Shown piece by piece: positions 52,403 to 61,739 of a stretch of 64,000 bases of DNA. The stretch's first letter is position 1. Each line of letters opens with the position of its first letter. The notes beneath the pieces are model-generated. The model was given only the letters and a program-made list of their open reading frames with translations, did not search any database and was not told where the DNA came from. A program made the position numbers and the translations under genes. This stretch comes from Clostridia bacterium. Its GTDB lineage: Bacteria > Bacillota > Clostridia > Christensenellales > Borkfalkiaceae. The stretch spans positions 62,001 to 126,000 of the forward strand of contig JAFTPK010000009.1 in assembly GCA_017463325.1 (NCBI GenBank). Direction: 5' to 3'.

Positions 52403-52515
52403 GTCTTCGCGGGAAAGGAAATTGTTCAAGAGGTTTAACAAAATGTTGTAAAACAGTTGCAATAATTATGTAAATGTGATAAACTTAACGTAACAATACT
52501 AAGGAGGAAAGTACG

Positions 52516-53586
52516 TTGAATAATAGGTTTGTTAGATTGCTGCTTACGTTTGTTTTTGGCTTTTTGGCCATTTTTGTTTTGTCGCTTTTAAGTGACACTT
52601 ATGCAAGTCCGCTTGGACTTTTGGTGCTCGTTGTGGTGATCGTGCATCAGCTTAATTATGAGGTGTTCAACGCCGAAAAGCTGAACGGCCCCTTCTTTAT
52701 CAAGGTGAAACGGATTGCCTTTATGGCTATTTCCGTTATCGCCGTGGTGTTTGCCCTCGTGATGCATTTGAGCGATTTGGAGGGGATCAAAGACGACGGC
52801 TTTTTTGCGATTTTGTTTTCTAACGCCGCCGTGCCTACGACGGTATCAATCATCTGTCTTTGCTTTTTTAGCGAGAAAGAGAGATGGGGTAAAAAATGGA
52901 TCTTCATTATACCGTACATAGCAATCGGCGGCGGCGCTGTGGCGGGACTTATCGGTTTGCTTTTGTGTAAGATCGCCTCGTTCCTTGCGTTTGTGTTCGA
53001 CGCGGCGGTGATTGCGGCGGCGTTTATTGTCGTTATAAAGACGTCCAGAAGTAAATACGGCGCTTATAAAATGTACGACAATATCTTGGTCGTCAAACAT
53101 AAATATACGAAATATTCGGGATATTCCAGCTCTTCCGGCTCTTCTTCGAGTGGCTCGGGGTATACCCGCTCGTCTAGTTCTTCCAGCTCGTCTAGTTCTT
53201 CTAGCTCTTCTAGCTCTTCGTCGAGCAGTTCTTCTTCAAGCAACGATACGGAAGGGCAGTTCCTGAGAGATTTTGAGTATAAAATGAGTTCTATTGCGTC
53301 CTCAAAATCGGGTTGGTCTACCTATTCCAGAGGCTCGCGGATAAGCTGGTCTACCGATTGCGACGTGTATTCGGATAGCGCCGATTTCTCCGTTGAGGTT
53401 AGCATAGACACGAGCGGCTGTAAGGATTCAAATGACGTTCAAACGGACATGGATTATATCGAACGGGATATGCGCTCTTTGGCGGGACGCATTAAAAATG
53501 AGGCGGAAAGCGCGGCGAGAAGCTTGCAGAGCCGTTACAATTATCAAGGTAGCGTGTCAATCAGCGTGGACGTAAGCGGTACGTAA
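52516..53586 (+). CDS. Membrane protein with poly-serine linker, unknown function
   Basis: A 356-residue protein I do not recognise. Residues 1-180 hold five or six hydrophobic helices. Residues about 197-243 are a low-complexity linker that is almost all Ser, with Gly and Tyr at its start. Residues about 250-356 form a soluble domain (FSVEVSIDTSGCKDSNDVQT, a helical YIERDMRSLAGRIKNEAESA, and a final YQGSVSISVDVSGT). The start is TTG, supported by AAGGAGG eight bases ahead. The serine tract uses mixed TCN/AGC codons, so it is kept at protein level rather than being a recent slippage product. A TTGCAA at 52457-52462 with TAAACT 17 bases on is a weak promoter candidate. Confidence 0.75.
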   Translation: MNNRFVRLLLTFVFGFLAIFVLSLLSDTYASPLGLLVLVVVIVHQLNYEVFNAEKLNGPFFIKVKRIAFMAISVIAVVFALVMHLSDLEGIKDDGFFAILFSNAAVPTTVSIICLCFFSEKERWGKKWIFIIPYIAIGGGAVAGLIGLLLCKIASFLAFVFDAAVIAAAFIVVIKTSRSKYGAYKMYDNILVVKHKYTKYSGYSSSSGSSSSGSGYTRSSSSSSSSSSSSSSSSSSSSSSSSNDTEGQFLRDFEYKMSSIASSKSGWSTYSRGSRISWSTDCDVYSDSADFSVEVSIDTSGCKDSNDVQTDMDYIERDMRSLAGRIKNEAESAARSLQSRYNYQGSVSISVDVSGT

Positions 53587-53602
53587 AATAAATCCGTAAA
53601 GC

Positions 53603-53641
53603 AAAAAGGCTTTTGAAAGAGGTGCTTTCAAAGGCCTTTTT
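53603..53641 (+). terminator. Terminator of the poly-serine protein gene
   Basis: AAAAAGGC and TGAAAG pair with CTTTCA and GCCTTTTT, forming a long stem with a T-tail. Confidence 0.88.
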
Positions 53642-53658
53642 AAAAAACAGAAAATCGT

Positions 53659-53687
53659 TTGACAAATAAAACGGTAGGTGTTATACT
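53659..53687 (+). promoter_or_regulatory. Promoter of the BspA-like gene
   Basis: TTGACA at 53659-53664, 17 bases, TATACT at 53682-53687 with TG two bases upstream of the -10 box. Confidence 0.85.
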
Positions 53688-53725
53688 ATATTTGACATAA
53701 AATGTCAAAGGAGTGTATACATACC

Positions 53726-56700
53726 ATGAAAAAAGGGAAAGCATTACTTTTAGTGATACTTTGCTTGCTTTTTGGGACGGTTGCGTTTGCGGCTTGCGAC
53801 GAAGAGCACGTACATAAATATACGGAAAGGGTCGTCGCACCCACCTGTACGGAGGAAGGCTACACCGTGCTTTCGTGTGTTTGCGGGGAGTCCCACATGG
53901 AGGATTTTGTAGATGCCTTGGGACATAGGTACAGCTCGCAATGGTATGGCAATGCGTCGCAGCATTGGTATGAATGTGTCGTTTGCTACGAGGCGGTGGG
54001 CGCGGAGGCACATACGTGGAACAGCGGCGTTGTGACTTTGCCCGCTACCGTAACAGCCGCAGGGGTCAAAACGTACACTTGCACGGAATGTGATAAAACG
54101 AAACAGGAAGAAATTCCTATTTTGGCGCACGAGCACCGTTATTCGTCCGAGTGGTTGACGGACGTTGATTCGCATTGGAAAGAATGTAGCGTTTGCGGTC
54201 AAGCGGCGGATGCGGAGGCGCATACGTGGAACAGCGGCGTTGTGACTTTGCCCGCTACCGTGACGACGACGGGTGTCAAAACGTACACCTGCACGGGTTG
54301 CGAAAAAACGAAACAGGAAGAAATTCCCGTTGTGCCGCATACCCACCGTTACGCCTCCGAATGGATTACGGACGTAAGCGCGCACTGGAAAGAATGTAGC
54401 GTTTGCGGTCAAGAGGCGGACAAGGAAACGCACGAATGGAATAGCGGTGTGGTAACGCAAGAGCCAACCGTGACGGAAACGGGTATGAAAACGTATACCT
54501 GCGCCGTATGCGATAAGAAGAAGTATGAGGAGCTTCCCGTGCTTCCGCACACACATAATTACTCGTCGTCATGGGCGGGGGACGAAACCTATCATTGGCA
54601 CGCTTGCGATACGTGTGACGGGGTGAGCGGAAAAACAGAGCATACTTGGGACGATGGTGTGATCACGTTGCCTGCGACAAAAACGGCGACGGGGTTAAAA
54701 TCTTATAGCTGTTCCGTTTGTGAAAAGATCAAAACGGAAACGATTCCCAAGCTCCCGTCGAGCAATCAACCTATCTATGCGTTAAATAGAGAACAAAACG
54801 CTTACTTAGTGGTTGGGTTTGACGGAAGCGCGGCGGAAATCACTATTCCCATTTCCTACGACGGTTTGCGCGTAGTTGGGATTGAGAGAGAGGCTTTCTT
54901 AAAGAATACAAGCGTGAAAACGGTGAATTTGCCGAATACGATCGTTACGATCGGCGAGCAGGCATTCCAAGGCTGCGTCAACCTCGTAAAGATCAATATT
55001 CCTGAAAGCGTAACGACGATCGGAGCAATGGCGTTTCAAGGTTGTACGGCACTTTCTTCGCTAGAATTTTCCACGGAGATCGAGGAAACGAGCAGCGCTT
55101 TAACGATCGGTGCAAGTGCGTTTATGGATTGCGTGAATTTGGAGAAAGTGGAGCTTGCCGAATATACGAGAGAAATCGGGGCGTTTGCTTTTGCGAATTG
55201 CTATTCGTTGAACTTTTTTACCGTCAACGAGAACCTTGTTTCCATCGGCACTTCCGCGTTTTTAAATTGTCGGAGCTTGTCCTCCTTAACGTTGAATTTG
55301 GGGCTGATGGTGGTTGGCGATTTTGCCTTCTCGGGTTGTGAAGCGTTACGCTCTTTGACCTTCCCTGATACGGTAACGAGCGTCGGTAAGGGCGCGCTTC
55401 GGAATGCGAAAGCGTTACGTAGCGTTACTCTTTCCGCGGGCATGACGGCGATTGCGGACGCCACCTTCCAAAACTGTATTGCTTTGAAAAGCGTAGAGCT
55501 GCACGAGGGGATTGCGGTCTTGGGGGTTTCGGCGTTTAGCTGCTGTACGGCTCTTTCGACGCTGGAAATTCTCGGGGATATCCAAAGCTTTGGCAACAAC
55601 GCTTTCTACGATTGCCAAAATTTGACGAAAATCTATTTCAATTCCTCTACGAGAGGCAATTTGAGAAATGAAAATTATATTTTCTATAATGCAGGCGTCA
55701 AGGCGGGCGGTATTGAATTGACGGTTGGAAAGGACGGGTATGTCCCTCACGGGCTGTTTGAACCGATTCACGGCGAGAATGCTCCGAAGATCATTTCGAT
55801 CGTGATCGAGGACGGCACCACCGTGATTGATTATTTTACGGCGTATAATTATTTGCCGTACGTGACGACGGTGCAGATCCCCGACAGCGTGTATTCCATT
55901 CAAAAAGAGGCGTTTGGCGGCTGTACCTCGTTGACAAATATTAAAGCTGCACCAGACAGTCGGGTATATAAAACCGTCAACGGTGACCTCTATACGAAAG
56001 ACGGGAAAACGCTCGTTAAATACGCTTTGGGAAAAAAGAGTACCTCGTTTGTGATCCCGAGCGGCGTTTCCTTGATAATGGGCGGCGCGTTTTACGGTTG
56101 CTCCAAGCTGACTACGATCACCGTTCCCGACTCCTTGACGGAATTTTTGGGCGGGACCTTTGAGGGGTGTTCCTCGTTGACGAGCTTTGCTTGCGAAGAA
56201 AACAGTACGGTCTATCAGACGATCAACGGGGATTTGTATAGTAAGGACGGAAAAACGCTGGTTCGTTATGCAAGCGGTAAAACGGATACTTCGTTTTATC
56301 TGCCGTATGGGGTGGAAACGATTAAAAGCTATGCGTTTTCGGGCAGCAATTCGTTGACGTACCTTTCCGTCGGCGATAGCGTACAAACGGTCGGGTATGC
56401 CGCGTTTTCGGGTTGCGGCTCGTTAGAAGAAATTTCCTTGTTGTTCGTAGGGGCGAACGCTTCGGTGGCGTCTTATTCCGAGGGCGCGTTATTTGGGTAT
56501 ATTTTTGGTAAGGAAAGCTATATGGGTGGGGTGCCGACGACCCAGTATTACGATTCTTCGTACTCCGTTATCTATTATATTCCCGTTTCGCTCAACGCCG
56601 TTTCGGTTAGCGGAGGGGAAATTCCTTACGGTGCGTTCTATAATTGCGACGGTTTAACGGAAATAACGCTTGGGTACGGCGTGTCGGAGATCGGTGATTA

Positions 56701-58930
56701 TGCGTTCTATAATTGCAGCGGCTTGACGAGTATCGATATTCCCGATAATGTGATCAGTATTGGTGGTGGTGCGTTTTCGGGTTGCGGCGGCTTGACGGAA
56801 ATGGAGTTGCCGTTTGTAGGGGCAAACGCTTCGGCGACGTATGCTTCCGCGTCTACGTTGTTCGGATATATTTTCGGTACGGGTAGTTACACGGGCGGCG
56901 TGGCAACGACGCAGTATTATCCCTCGTCTTACTCTTCCTCTTCCTATCAAACGTATTACATTCCCGCCTCTCTTCATACGGTAAAAGTAAGCGGTGGAAA
57001 TATTTACTACGGTGCGTTCTATAATTGCAGTTACTTGCAAAACGTCGAGCTTGAATGGGGAGTGGAAACGATAGGGGGTAGTGCTTTTTATAATTGTTCT
57101 AGCTTAAAAGAAATTACCCTGTCTGCCTATTTAACGAGTATCGGCTCTGTGGCATTTTCGGGTTGCACCGAATTAGAAAAGGTGGAGTATGAAGGCTCTC
57201 TTGAAAGCTGGTGTGTAGTTTCGGGGGCTTCAACCCTTTTGGAAAACGCAGGAAGGCTGTTTGTAGGCGGGAAATTGATTGAAGGTGCGTTGACAATCCC
57301 GAATAGCGTAACGGTTATTGAAGACGGCGCGTTTTACAATCGCGACGGTTTAACGAGCGTAACGATCCCGAGTGGCGTGGAGGAGATCGGCTTCGCGGCG
57401 TTCTATGGCTGCAACCGACTTACCTCCATTCAATTGCCATTCGTCGGCTATAAGGAGGGCAGTAGTAGTGGATATTTCGGGTATATTTTCGGTGCGTCTA
57501 AGTCTAGCTCTAACGGCTCTTACGTGCCCGCGTCCTTGACGACGGTGACGGTGACCGACGCTTCTACGCTCGGCAATTATGCGTTTTATGGTTGTAGTAG
57601 CTTGACGAGCGTGGTAATCCCCGACTCTGTCACGAGTATCGGTGATTCTGCGTTTTATGATTGTGATGGCTTGACGAGCGTGGTAATTGGCAACGGCGTA
57701 ACGAGTATCGGCAATTATGCGTTCTATGGTTGTAGTAGCTTGACGGAAATTGTAATTCCCGATAGCGTAACGAGTATCGGCAATCATGCGTTCTATAATT
57801 GCAGTAGCTTAACAAGCGTAGTAATCCCCGACTCTGTCACGAGTATCGGCAATTCTGCGTTCTATAATTGCGACGGTTTAACGGAAATAACGCTTGGGTA
57901 CGGCGTGTCGGAGATCGGTGATTATGCGTTCTATAATTGCAGCGGCTTGACGAAAATTTCAATCCCGAGTAGCGTGGAGGAGATCGGTTTTGCCGCGCTT
58001 TCGGGTTGCGGCGGCTTGACGGAAATGGAGTTGCCGTTCGTAGGAGCAAACGCTTCGGCGACGTATGCTTCCGCGTCTACCTTGTTTGGGTATATTTTCG
58101 GCGGGCAAAGCTATACGGGCGGGGTGGAAACGACGCAGTATTATTCCTCTTCCTATCAAACGTATTACATTCCCGCCTCTCTTCATACGGTAAAAGTAAG
58201 CGGTGGAAATATTTGCTACGGTGCGTTCTATAATTGCAACGGTTTAACGGAAATAACGCTTGGCGACGGCGTAACGAGTATCGGGGAGAGGGCGTTCTGT
58301 AATTGCAGTAGCTTGACAAGCGTGGTGATAGGTGACGGAGTAACGAGTATCGGTTACGAGGCGTTCTATAATTGCAGTAGCTTAACGGGGGTATATATAA
58401 CGGATATAGCAGCTTGGTGTAATATTTCCTTTGGTAATTATTTGGTAAATAATCCTTTATATTACGCAAAGAATTTATATTTAGATAATAATCTTGTAAC
58501 GGAGCTGGTAATTCCCGACAGCGTAACGAGTATCGGTGAGTATGCGTTCTATTGTTGCAGTAGCTTGACGAGTGTAAAAATCCCCGACTCTGTCACGAGT
58601 ATCGGTGATTCTGCGTTTTATAATTGCGATGGCTTGACGAGTTTGACTTTGGGGAGCGACTTGCAGACAATCGGCGCTTATGCCTTTTATAGTTGCGGTA
58701 GCTTGACGAGCGTAACAATCCCTTACAATGTAACGACTATCGGGGCATACGCCTTCGAGTATACCGGTCTTACGAGTGCAGTCTTTGAAAATTCTTATGG
58801 TTGGTGGAGGTATTCTTATTCCTCGTCAACGAACGGCTATTCGATTTCTTCTTACTATCTGTCTGACTCTTCGACGGCGGCAAGCTATCTTAGGTCTAAT
58901 TATTCTTCTTATTATTGGAAACGTGGCTAA
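53726..58930 (+). CDS. BspA-like leucine-rich-repeat surface lipoprotein with Cys/His-rich N-terminal repeats
   Basis: A 1,734-residue lipoprotein (lipobox-like AFAAC, Cys 24). Residues about 28-345 contain repeats of roughly 70-75 residues with HxHxYxxxW, HWxECxxCG and TYTCxxCxKTK lines, giving paired CxxC and His residues that could bind metal. From about residue 350 to 1680 come dozens of LRR_5 (BspA/TpLRR) repeats of about 23 residues: LTSVVIPDSVTSIGDSAFYDC and variants. Interruptions such as FVGANASATYASASTLFGYI recur. It ends with a Ser/Tyr-rich stretch and has no membrane anchor. BspA proteins bind host or partner cells; that role is inferred. ATG 53726 gives the signal peptide; the frame opens at 53702 without a ribosome binding site. 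Confidence 0.88.
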   Translation: MKKGKALLLVILCLLFGTVAFAACDEEHVHKYTERVVAPTCTEEGYTVLSCVCGESHMEDFVDALGHRYSSQWYGNASQHWYECVVCYEAVGAEAHTWNSGVVTLPATVTAAGVKTYTCTECDKTKQEEIPILAHEHRYSSEWLTDVDSHWKECSVCGQAADAEAHTWNSGVVTLPATVTTTGVKTYTCTGCEKTKQEEIPVVPHTHRYASEWITDVSAHWKECSVCGQEADKETHEWNSGVVTQEPTVTETGMKTYTCAVCDKKKYEELPVLPHTHNYSSSWAGDETYHWHACDTCDGVSGKTEHTWDDGVITLPATKTATGLKSYSCSVCEKIKTETIPKLPSSNQPIYALNREQNAYLVVGFDGSAAEITIPISYDGLRVVGIEREAFLKNTSVKTVNLPNTIVTIGEQAFQGCVNLVKINIPESVTTIGAMAFQGCTALSSLEFSTEIEETSSALTIGASAFMDCVNLEKVELAEYTREIGAFAFANCYSLNFFTVNENLVSIGTSAFLNCRSLSSLTLNLGLMVVGDFAFSGCEALRSLTFPDTVTSVGKGALRNAKALRSVTLSAGMTAIADATFQNCIALKSVELHEGIAVLGVSAFSCCTALSTLEILGDIQSFGNNAFYDCQNLTKIYFNSSTRGNLRNENYIFYNAGVKAGGIELTVGKDGYVPHGLFEPIHGENAPKIISIVIEDGTTVIDYFTAYNYLPYVTTVQIPDSVYSIQKEAFGGCTSLTNIKAAPDSRVYKTVNGDLYTKDGKTLVKYALGKKSTSFVIPSGVSLIMGGAFYGCSKLTTITVPDSLTEFLGGTFEGCSSLTSFACEENSTVYQTINGDLYSKDGKTLVRYASGKTDTSFYLPYGVETIKSYAFSGSNSLTYLSVGDSVQTVGYAAFSGCGSLEEISLLFVGANASVASYSEGALFGYIFGKESYMGGVPTTQYYDSSYSVIYYIPVSLNAVSVSGGEIPYGAFYNCDGLTEITLGYGVSEIGDYAFYNCSGLTSIDIPDNVISIGGGAFSGCGGLTEMELPFVGANASATYASASTLFGYIFGTGSYTGGVATTQYYPSSYSSSSYQTYYIPASLHTVKVSGGNIYYGAFYNCSYLQNVELEWGVETIGGSAFYNCSSLKEITLSAYLTSIGSVAFSGCTELEKVEYEGSLESWCVVSGASTLLENAGRLFVGGKLIEGALTIPNSVTVIEDGAFYNRDGLTSVTIPSGVEEIGFAAFYGCNRLTSIQLPFVGYKEGSSSGYFGYIFGASKSSSNGSYVPASLTTVTVTDASTLGNYAFYGCSSLTSVVIPDSVTSIGDSAFYDCDGLTSVVIGNGVTSIGNYAFYGCSSLTEIVIPDSVTSIGNHAFYNCSSLTSVVIPDSVTSIGNSAFYNCDGLTEITLGYGVSEIGDYAFYNCSGLTKISIPSSVEEIGFAALSGCGGLTEMELPFVGANASATYASASTLFGYIFGGQSYTGGVETTQYYSSSYQTYYIPASLHTVKVSGGNICYGAFYNCNGLTEITLGDGVTSIGERAFCNCSSLTSVVIGDGVTSIGYEAFYNCSSLTGVYITDIAAWCNISFGNYLVNNPLYYAKNLYLDNNLVTELVIPDSVTSIGEYAFYCCSSLTSVKIPDSVTSIGDSAFYNCDGLTSLTLGSDLQTIGAYAFYSCGSLTSVTIPYNVTTIGAYAFEYTGLTSAVFENSYGWWRYSYSSSTNGYSISSYYLSDSSTAASYLRSNYSSYYWKRG
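56641..57030 (+). repeat. Internal repeat block of the LRR gene (copy 1)
   Basis: DNA encoding an LRR pair, the FVGANASATYA insert and the YIPASLHTVKVSGGN line recurs at about 57865-58240, offset about 1.22 kb. The first 86 bases are identical. The block structure shows expansion of the repeat region by unequal exchange. Confidence 0.8.
57865..58240 (+). repeat. Internal repeat block of the LRR gene (copy 2)
   Basis: Partner of 56641-57030. Between the two blocks lie simpler tandem 69-base LRR units, several of them nearly identical (57555-57860). Confidence 0.8.
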
Positions 58931-58936
58931 CGGCGT

Positions 58937-58976
58937 TTTACGGGCGGCAAAGATTTGTCGCCCGTAAATTATTTTT
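58937..58976 (+). terminator. Terminator of the BspA-like gene
   Basis: TTTACGGGCGGCAA pairs with TTGTCGCCCGTAAA (one G-U) over an AGAT loop, followed by a T-rich stretch. Confidence 0.85.
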
Positions 58977-58986
58977 AGAAAATCAG

Positions 58987-59015
58987 TAGACAAAAAATAG
59001 GAAGTATGGTATACT
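58987..59015 (+). promoter_or_regulatory. Promoter of the O-antigen ligase-like operon
   Basis: TAGACA at 58987-58992, 17 bases, TATACT at 59010-59015. The -10 region is part of a 15-base inverted repeat (59011-59025 with 59065-59079, 14 of 15 matching). Confidence 0.7.
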
Positions 59016-59112
59016 ATAAGAGAATAATCCAAGCTTGATTTTGAACGCCGAATTTTGCGGTTTTATTCCCTTATAGTATCTAAATTGATAGGAATTTGCA
59101 AGGAGTGGAGAA

Positions 59113-60543
59113 ATGGTCGAGAGTACGGCGCTGATTAAAAAGAAAAGTCCCGTCGTGGACAAGCTGAACGCTTTCTTTTCGTCCGAGTACGCGGTGGGGG
59201 TACTCGCCTTTTTTGCGCTTTGCTCCGCGCTTTGCGGGTTCGAGCTTTTTTTCTATTCCTTGATTTGTCTTTCGGGAATCTATCTTTGTTTATTTGGGAT
59301 AGATTTCCGTTTTTTTGTGCCCGCGGCGATTTACGCGTGCGTTGCAATTTCCGAGGAAAATAACCCTAATAAAAATCCGAATTCCGTGCTTTTTCCGCAA
59401 AACGGAATGTGGGTGGTGATCGTGCTTGCGGCTGTTCTCGCCCTGCTTTTCGTGTGGAGGATAAGCCGTTTAAAAGGGACGATTTTTCAAACGAAACGGA
59501 AATTTCTTTCGGGGTTTCTTGCGCTCGGCGCGGCATTTTTGATTAGCTGCTTTGCAACGAAGGAGCATATTTGGTATAATCTTCGCTATTCGGCGGTGCT
59601 GTTTTTGTCGCTGTTTGCAATGTATTATTTATTGACGGTGTTGCTTGATAAAAAGAGCATGAAAAAAGATTATTTTGCGTGGGTGCTCTTTTTCCTTGGG
59701 CTTTGTACGGCGGCACAGCTTTTTGACGTGTATGCGGGCGGAAAGGTGATTGTGGACGGGCGTATTTTGCGCTCAAACATTTTTGTTGGTTGGGGAACGT
59801 ATAATAATTTGGGATTAATGATCCTTTTAGGCGTGCCGGGGGCGTTTTATCTTTCGGTGAAACGGAACCGCGGGTTTATTTTTAATTTGTTTGGGAATTT
59901 TCTGTATTTGTGCGTGTTGCTTTCCAACAGCCGAACGGGAATGTTGATGGGCGCCGTCGTGTATTTTGCCTGTATGTTTTTCGTTCTTCGCGAGCGAAAA
60001 AATTATCGACAAAATTTTGCGGTGTTTATGGCAGCGTTCGTTATTTTGTTTTCGCTTTTACTCTTCTTTAACGATTTTATTATGCGGCTTTTTCAAGTCG
60101 TTTTGGAAAAAAACGATTCAAACGGGCGCGGAGAGATTTACGCGCGGGGGGTATTACAGTTTTTGTCGTCGCCGATTATCGGAAGAGGCTTTTTTGCCAG
60201 CGACGCGTACGACTGGTGGACGGTAGCGGGGGAAAATTTATTGCCGCCGCTGTATCATAATAATTTTGTGCAAATGATGGCTTCTTGCGGGCTTATCGGC
60301 ATCTTTGCGTACGCCTATCACCGCGTGCAGACGGTGGGATTTTTTGTGAAAGCACCCACGTTTGAAAAGACCTTTATCGGCATTGCCCTTGGTGGATTTT
60401 TATTGACGAATGTTTTGGATTGTCATTTCTTCTTGCTTGGCCCCGGGCTGTTTTATTCTTCTTATCTTGCGCTAGCTGAAATGGAGGGGGCAGGTACGGG
60501 ATTATTGCAAAGAAAATGCGAAAGGGGAGGAAAACTCTATTGA
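59113..60543 (+). CDS. O-antigen ligase/polymerase-like membrane protein (Wzy_C type)
   Basis: A 476-residue protein with about 12 hydrophobic segments. The large external loop carries the Wzy_C-type pattern: SNSRTGMLMG, NGRGEIYARGVLQFL, SSPIIGRGFF and HNNFVQMMASCGLIG. Such proteins transfer or polymerise lipid-linked glycans outside the membrane. In a Gram-positive the product would be a capsule, exopolysaccharide or wall polysaccharide. AAGGAG is placed well before the ATG. The next gene overlaps its end. No glycosyltransferase genes are nearby, so the partner pathway is elsewhere. Confidence 0.82.
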   Translation: MVESTALIKKKSPVVDKLNAFFSSEYAVGVLAFFALCSALCGFELFFYSLICLSGIYLCLFGIDFRFFVPAAIYACVAISEENNPNKNPNSVLFPQNGMWVVIVLAAVLALLFVWRISRLKGTIFQTKRKFLSGFLALGAAFLISCFATKEHIWYNLRYSAVLFLSLFAMYYLLTVLLDKKSMKKDYFAWVLFFLGLCTAAQLFDVYAGGKVIVDGRILRSNIFVGWGTYNNLGLMILLGVPGAFYLSVKRNRGFIFNLFGNFLYLCVLLSNSRTGMLMGAVVYFACMFFVLRERKNYRQNFAVFMAAFVILFSLLLFFNDFIMRLFQVVLEKNDSNGRGEIYARGVLQFLSSPIIGRGFFASDAYDWWTVAGENLLPPLYHNNFVQMMASCGLIGIFAYAYHRVQTVGFFVKAPTFEKTFIGIALGGFLLTNVLDCHFFLLGPGLFYSSYLALAEMEGAGTGLLQRKCERGGKLY

Positions 60544-61679
60544 AATTGACGGGAGAATTATTGATAACGGTTGTAAGGAATTATTTTAAAAATTTGCCTA
60601 TGCCAGAGGGGGTGGATTACGAGGCGATTTTTCGTCTTGCTAAGCTACATTCCATGGGAAATTTATTTTACGAGGCGGTCAAGAATTCGTCGGCGGTGCC
60701 CGAATCGGTAAAAACGGAGGCTAAGCAACATTTTTTTGCTAACGTCGCGCAGCAAACGGCGCAGGAATATTACGCGGAGGAGCTGTTTGAAAGGTTGGAG
60801 GAAAAGAAAATTCCTTACGTGCCGCTTAAAGGCTATATTTTAAGAAGAATGTACCCCGCGCCCGAGCTTCGCACTTCTTGCGATTTGGATATTTTTTACG
60901 ATAAAGAATGCACGGAAAGCGTAAGAAATATTTTATTTGATATGGGGTTTGCGGAGGAGCGTGAGGGGGATAATCACGACGCTTGGATGTTGGATTCCGT
61001 GACGATTGAAACCCATCATGACCTTGTTTCTGAATCAAATATTTATTACGATTATTTAAAAGACGCATTCAGTAAGCTCTTGGTGGGAAAAGGAATGAGA
61101 AGAAATTTCACGCCTGAGGATTTCTACGTTTATTTTCTTATTCATTCGGCAAAGCATTTTGCTTACGCGGGGTTTGGGATTCGTACTGTGCTGGACGTCT
61201 GGATCTATTGTAAAAACGTTTCCATGGACGAAGAATATCTTACGGGCGAATTGAAAAAGGTACGGCTTTTGAAATTTCGAGAGGCGATTGAGTCGCTTGC
61301 AGAATACTGGTTTGGGGATAGCGAAAAAACCGACGATTTAGAAATCCTTAGCGAGTACGTGTTGACGAGCGGTACCTATGGGAGAAGCGATAATCGTCGC
61401 GCGATTGAAACGAGTGGATCAGGGGCAAAGGCTGCACGTAAAAAATTTTTCTGGGGAAAGATTTTTCCTTCGTTTAAATATATGAAAAAAATGTATCCAA
61501 TTGTAGGGAAATGTCCGATATTGTATCCTTTTTCATGGATCGTTCGGTGGGGTGCGGTGCTTTTTAAAAGACGTCGAAATATAGGTATGACGATTACGCA
61601 CATGAAACAGCTTGACGAGAAAAAAGTTTCAAAAATCGAAAGAGTGATTGAATTAACGGATATTCCTTTGGAAGAATAA
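60540..61679 (+). CDS. Nucleotidyltransferase family protein (PF14907 type)
   Basis: A protein of about 379 residues with the hallmark of the uncharacterised nucleotidyltransferase family often found in polysaccharide clusters: VPLKGYILRRMYPAPELR and SCDLDIFY, where the D-x-D pair matches the nucleotidyltransferase metal site, plus IHSAKHF further on. Function is not known; transfer of a nucleotide or related group to a glycan or carrier has been supposed from gene context. A frame start at ATG 60516 exists, but GGGGAGG at 60523-60529 points to TTG 60540, which overlaps the stop of the ligase gene (TTGA), a coupled arrangement. Confidence 0.75.
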   Translation: MKLTGELLITVVRNYFKNLPMPEGVDYEAIFRLAKLHSMGNLFYEAVKNSSAVPESVKTEAKQHFFANVAQQTAQEYYAEELFERLEEKKIPYVPLKGYILRRMYPAPELRTSCDLDIFYDKECTESVRNILFDMGFAEEREGDNHDAWMLDSVTIETHHDLVSESNIYYDYLKDAFSKLLVGKGMRRNFTPEDFYVYFLIHSAKHFAYAGFGIRTVLDVWIYCKNVSMDEEYLTGELKKVRLLKFREAIESLAEYWFGDSEKTDDLEILSEYVLTSGTYGRSDNRRAIETSGSGAKAARKKFFWGKIFPSFKYMKKMYPIVGKCPILYPFSWIVRWGAVLFKRRRNIGMTITHMKQLDEKKVSKIERVIELTDIPLEE

Positions 61680-61714
61680 AAAGAGGCGGGATTTATTTCC
61701 GCCTCTTCATTTTT
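61679..61714. terminator. Terminator between convergent genes
   Basis: AAGAGGCGG pairs with CCGCCTCTT; flanking A-run and T-run allow use in both directions. Confidence 0.85.
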
Positions 61715-61739
61715 GCGGTAGGCAGGTATGCGTTGAAAG

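Noticed and set aside
53105..53250. CRISPR-like or tandem repeat array in the serine-coding stretch
   Set aside because: It is an in-frame run of TCN and AGC/AGT codons within a protein gene; there are no spacers or palindromic repeats.
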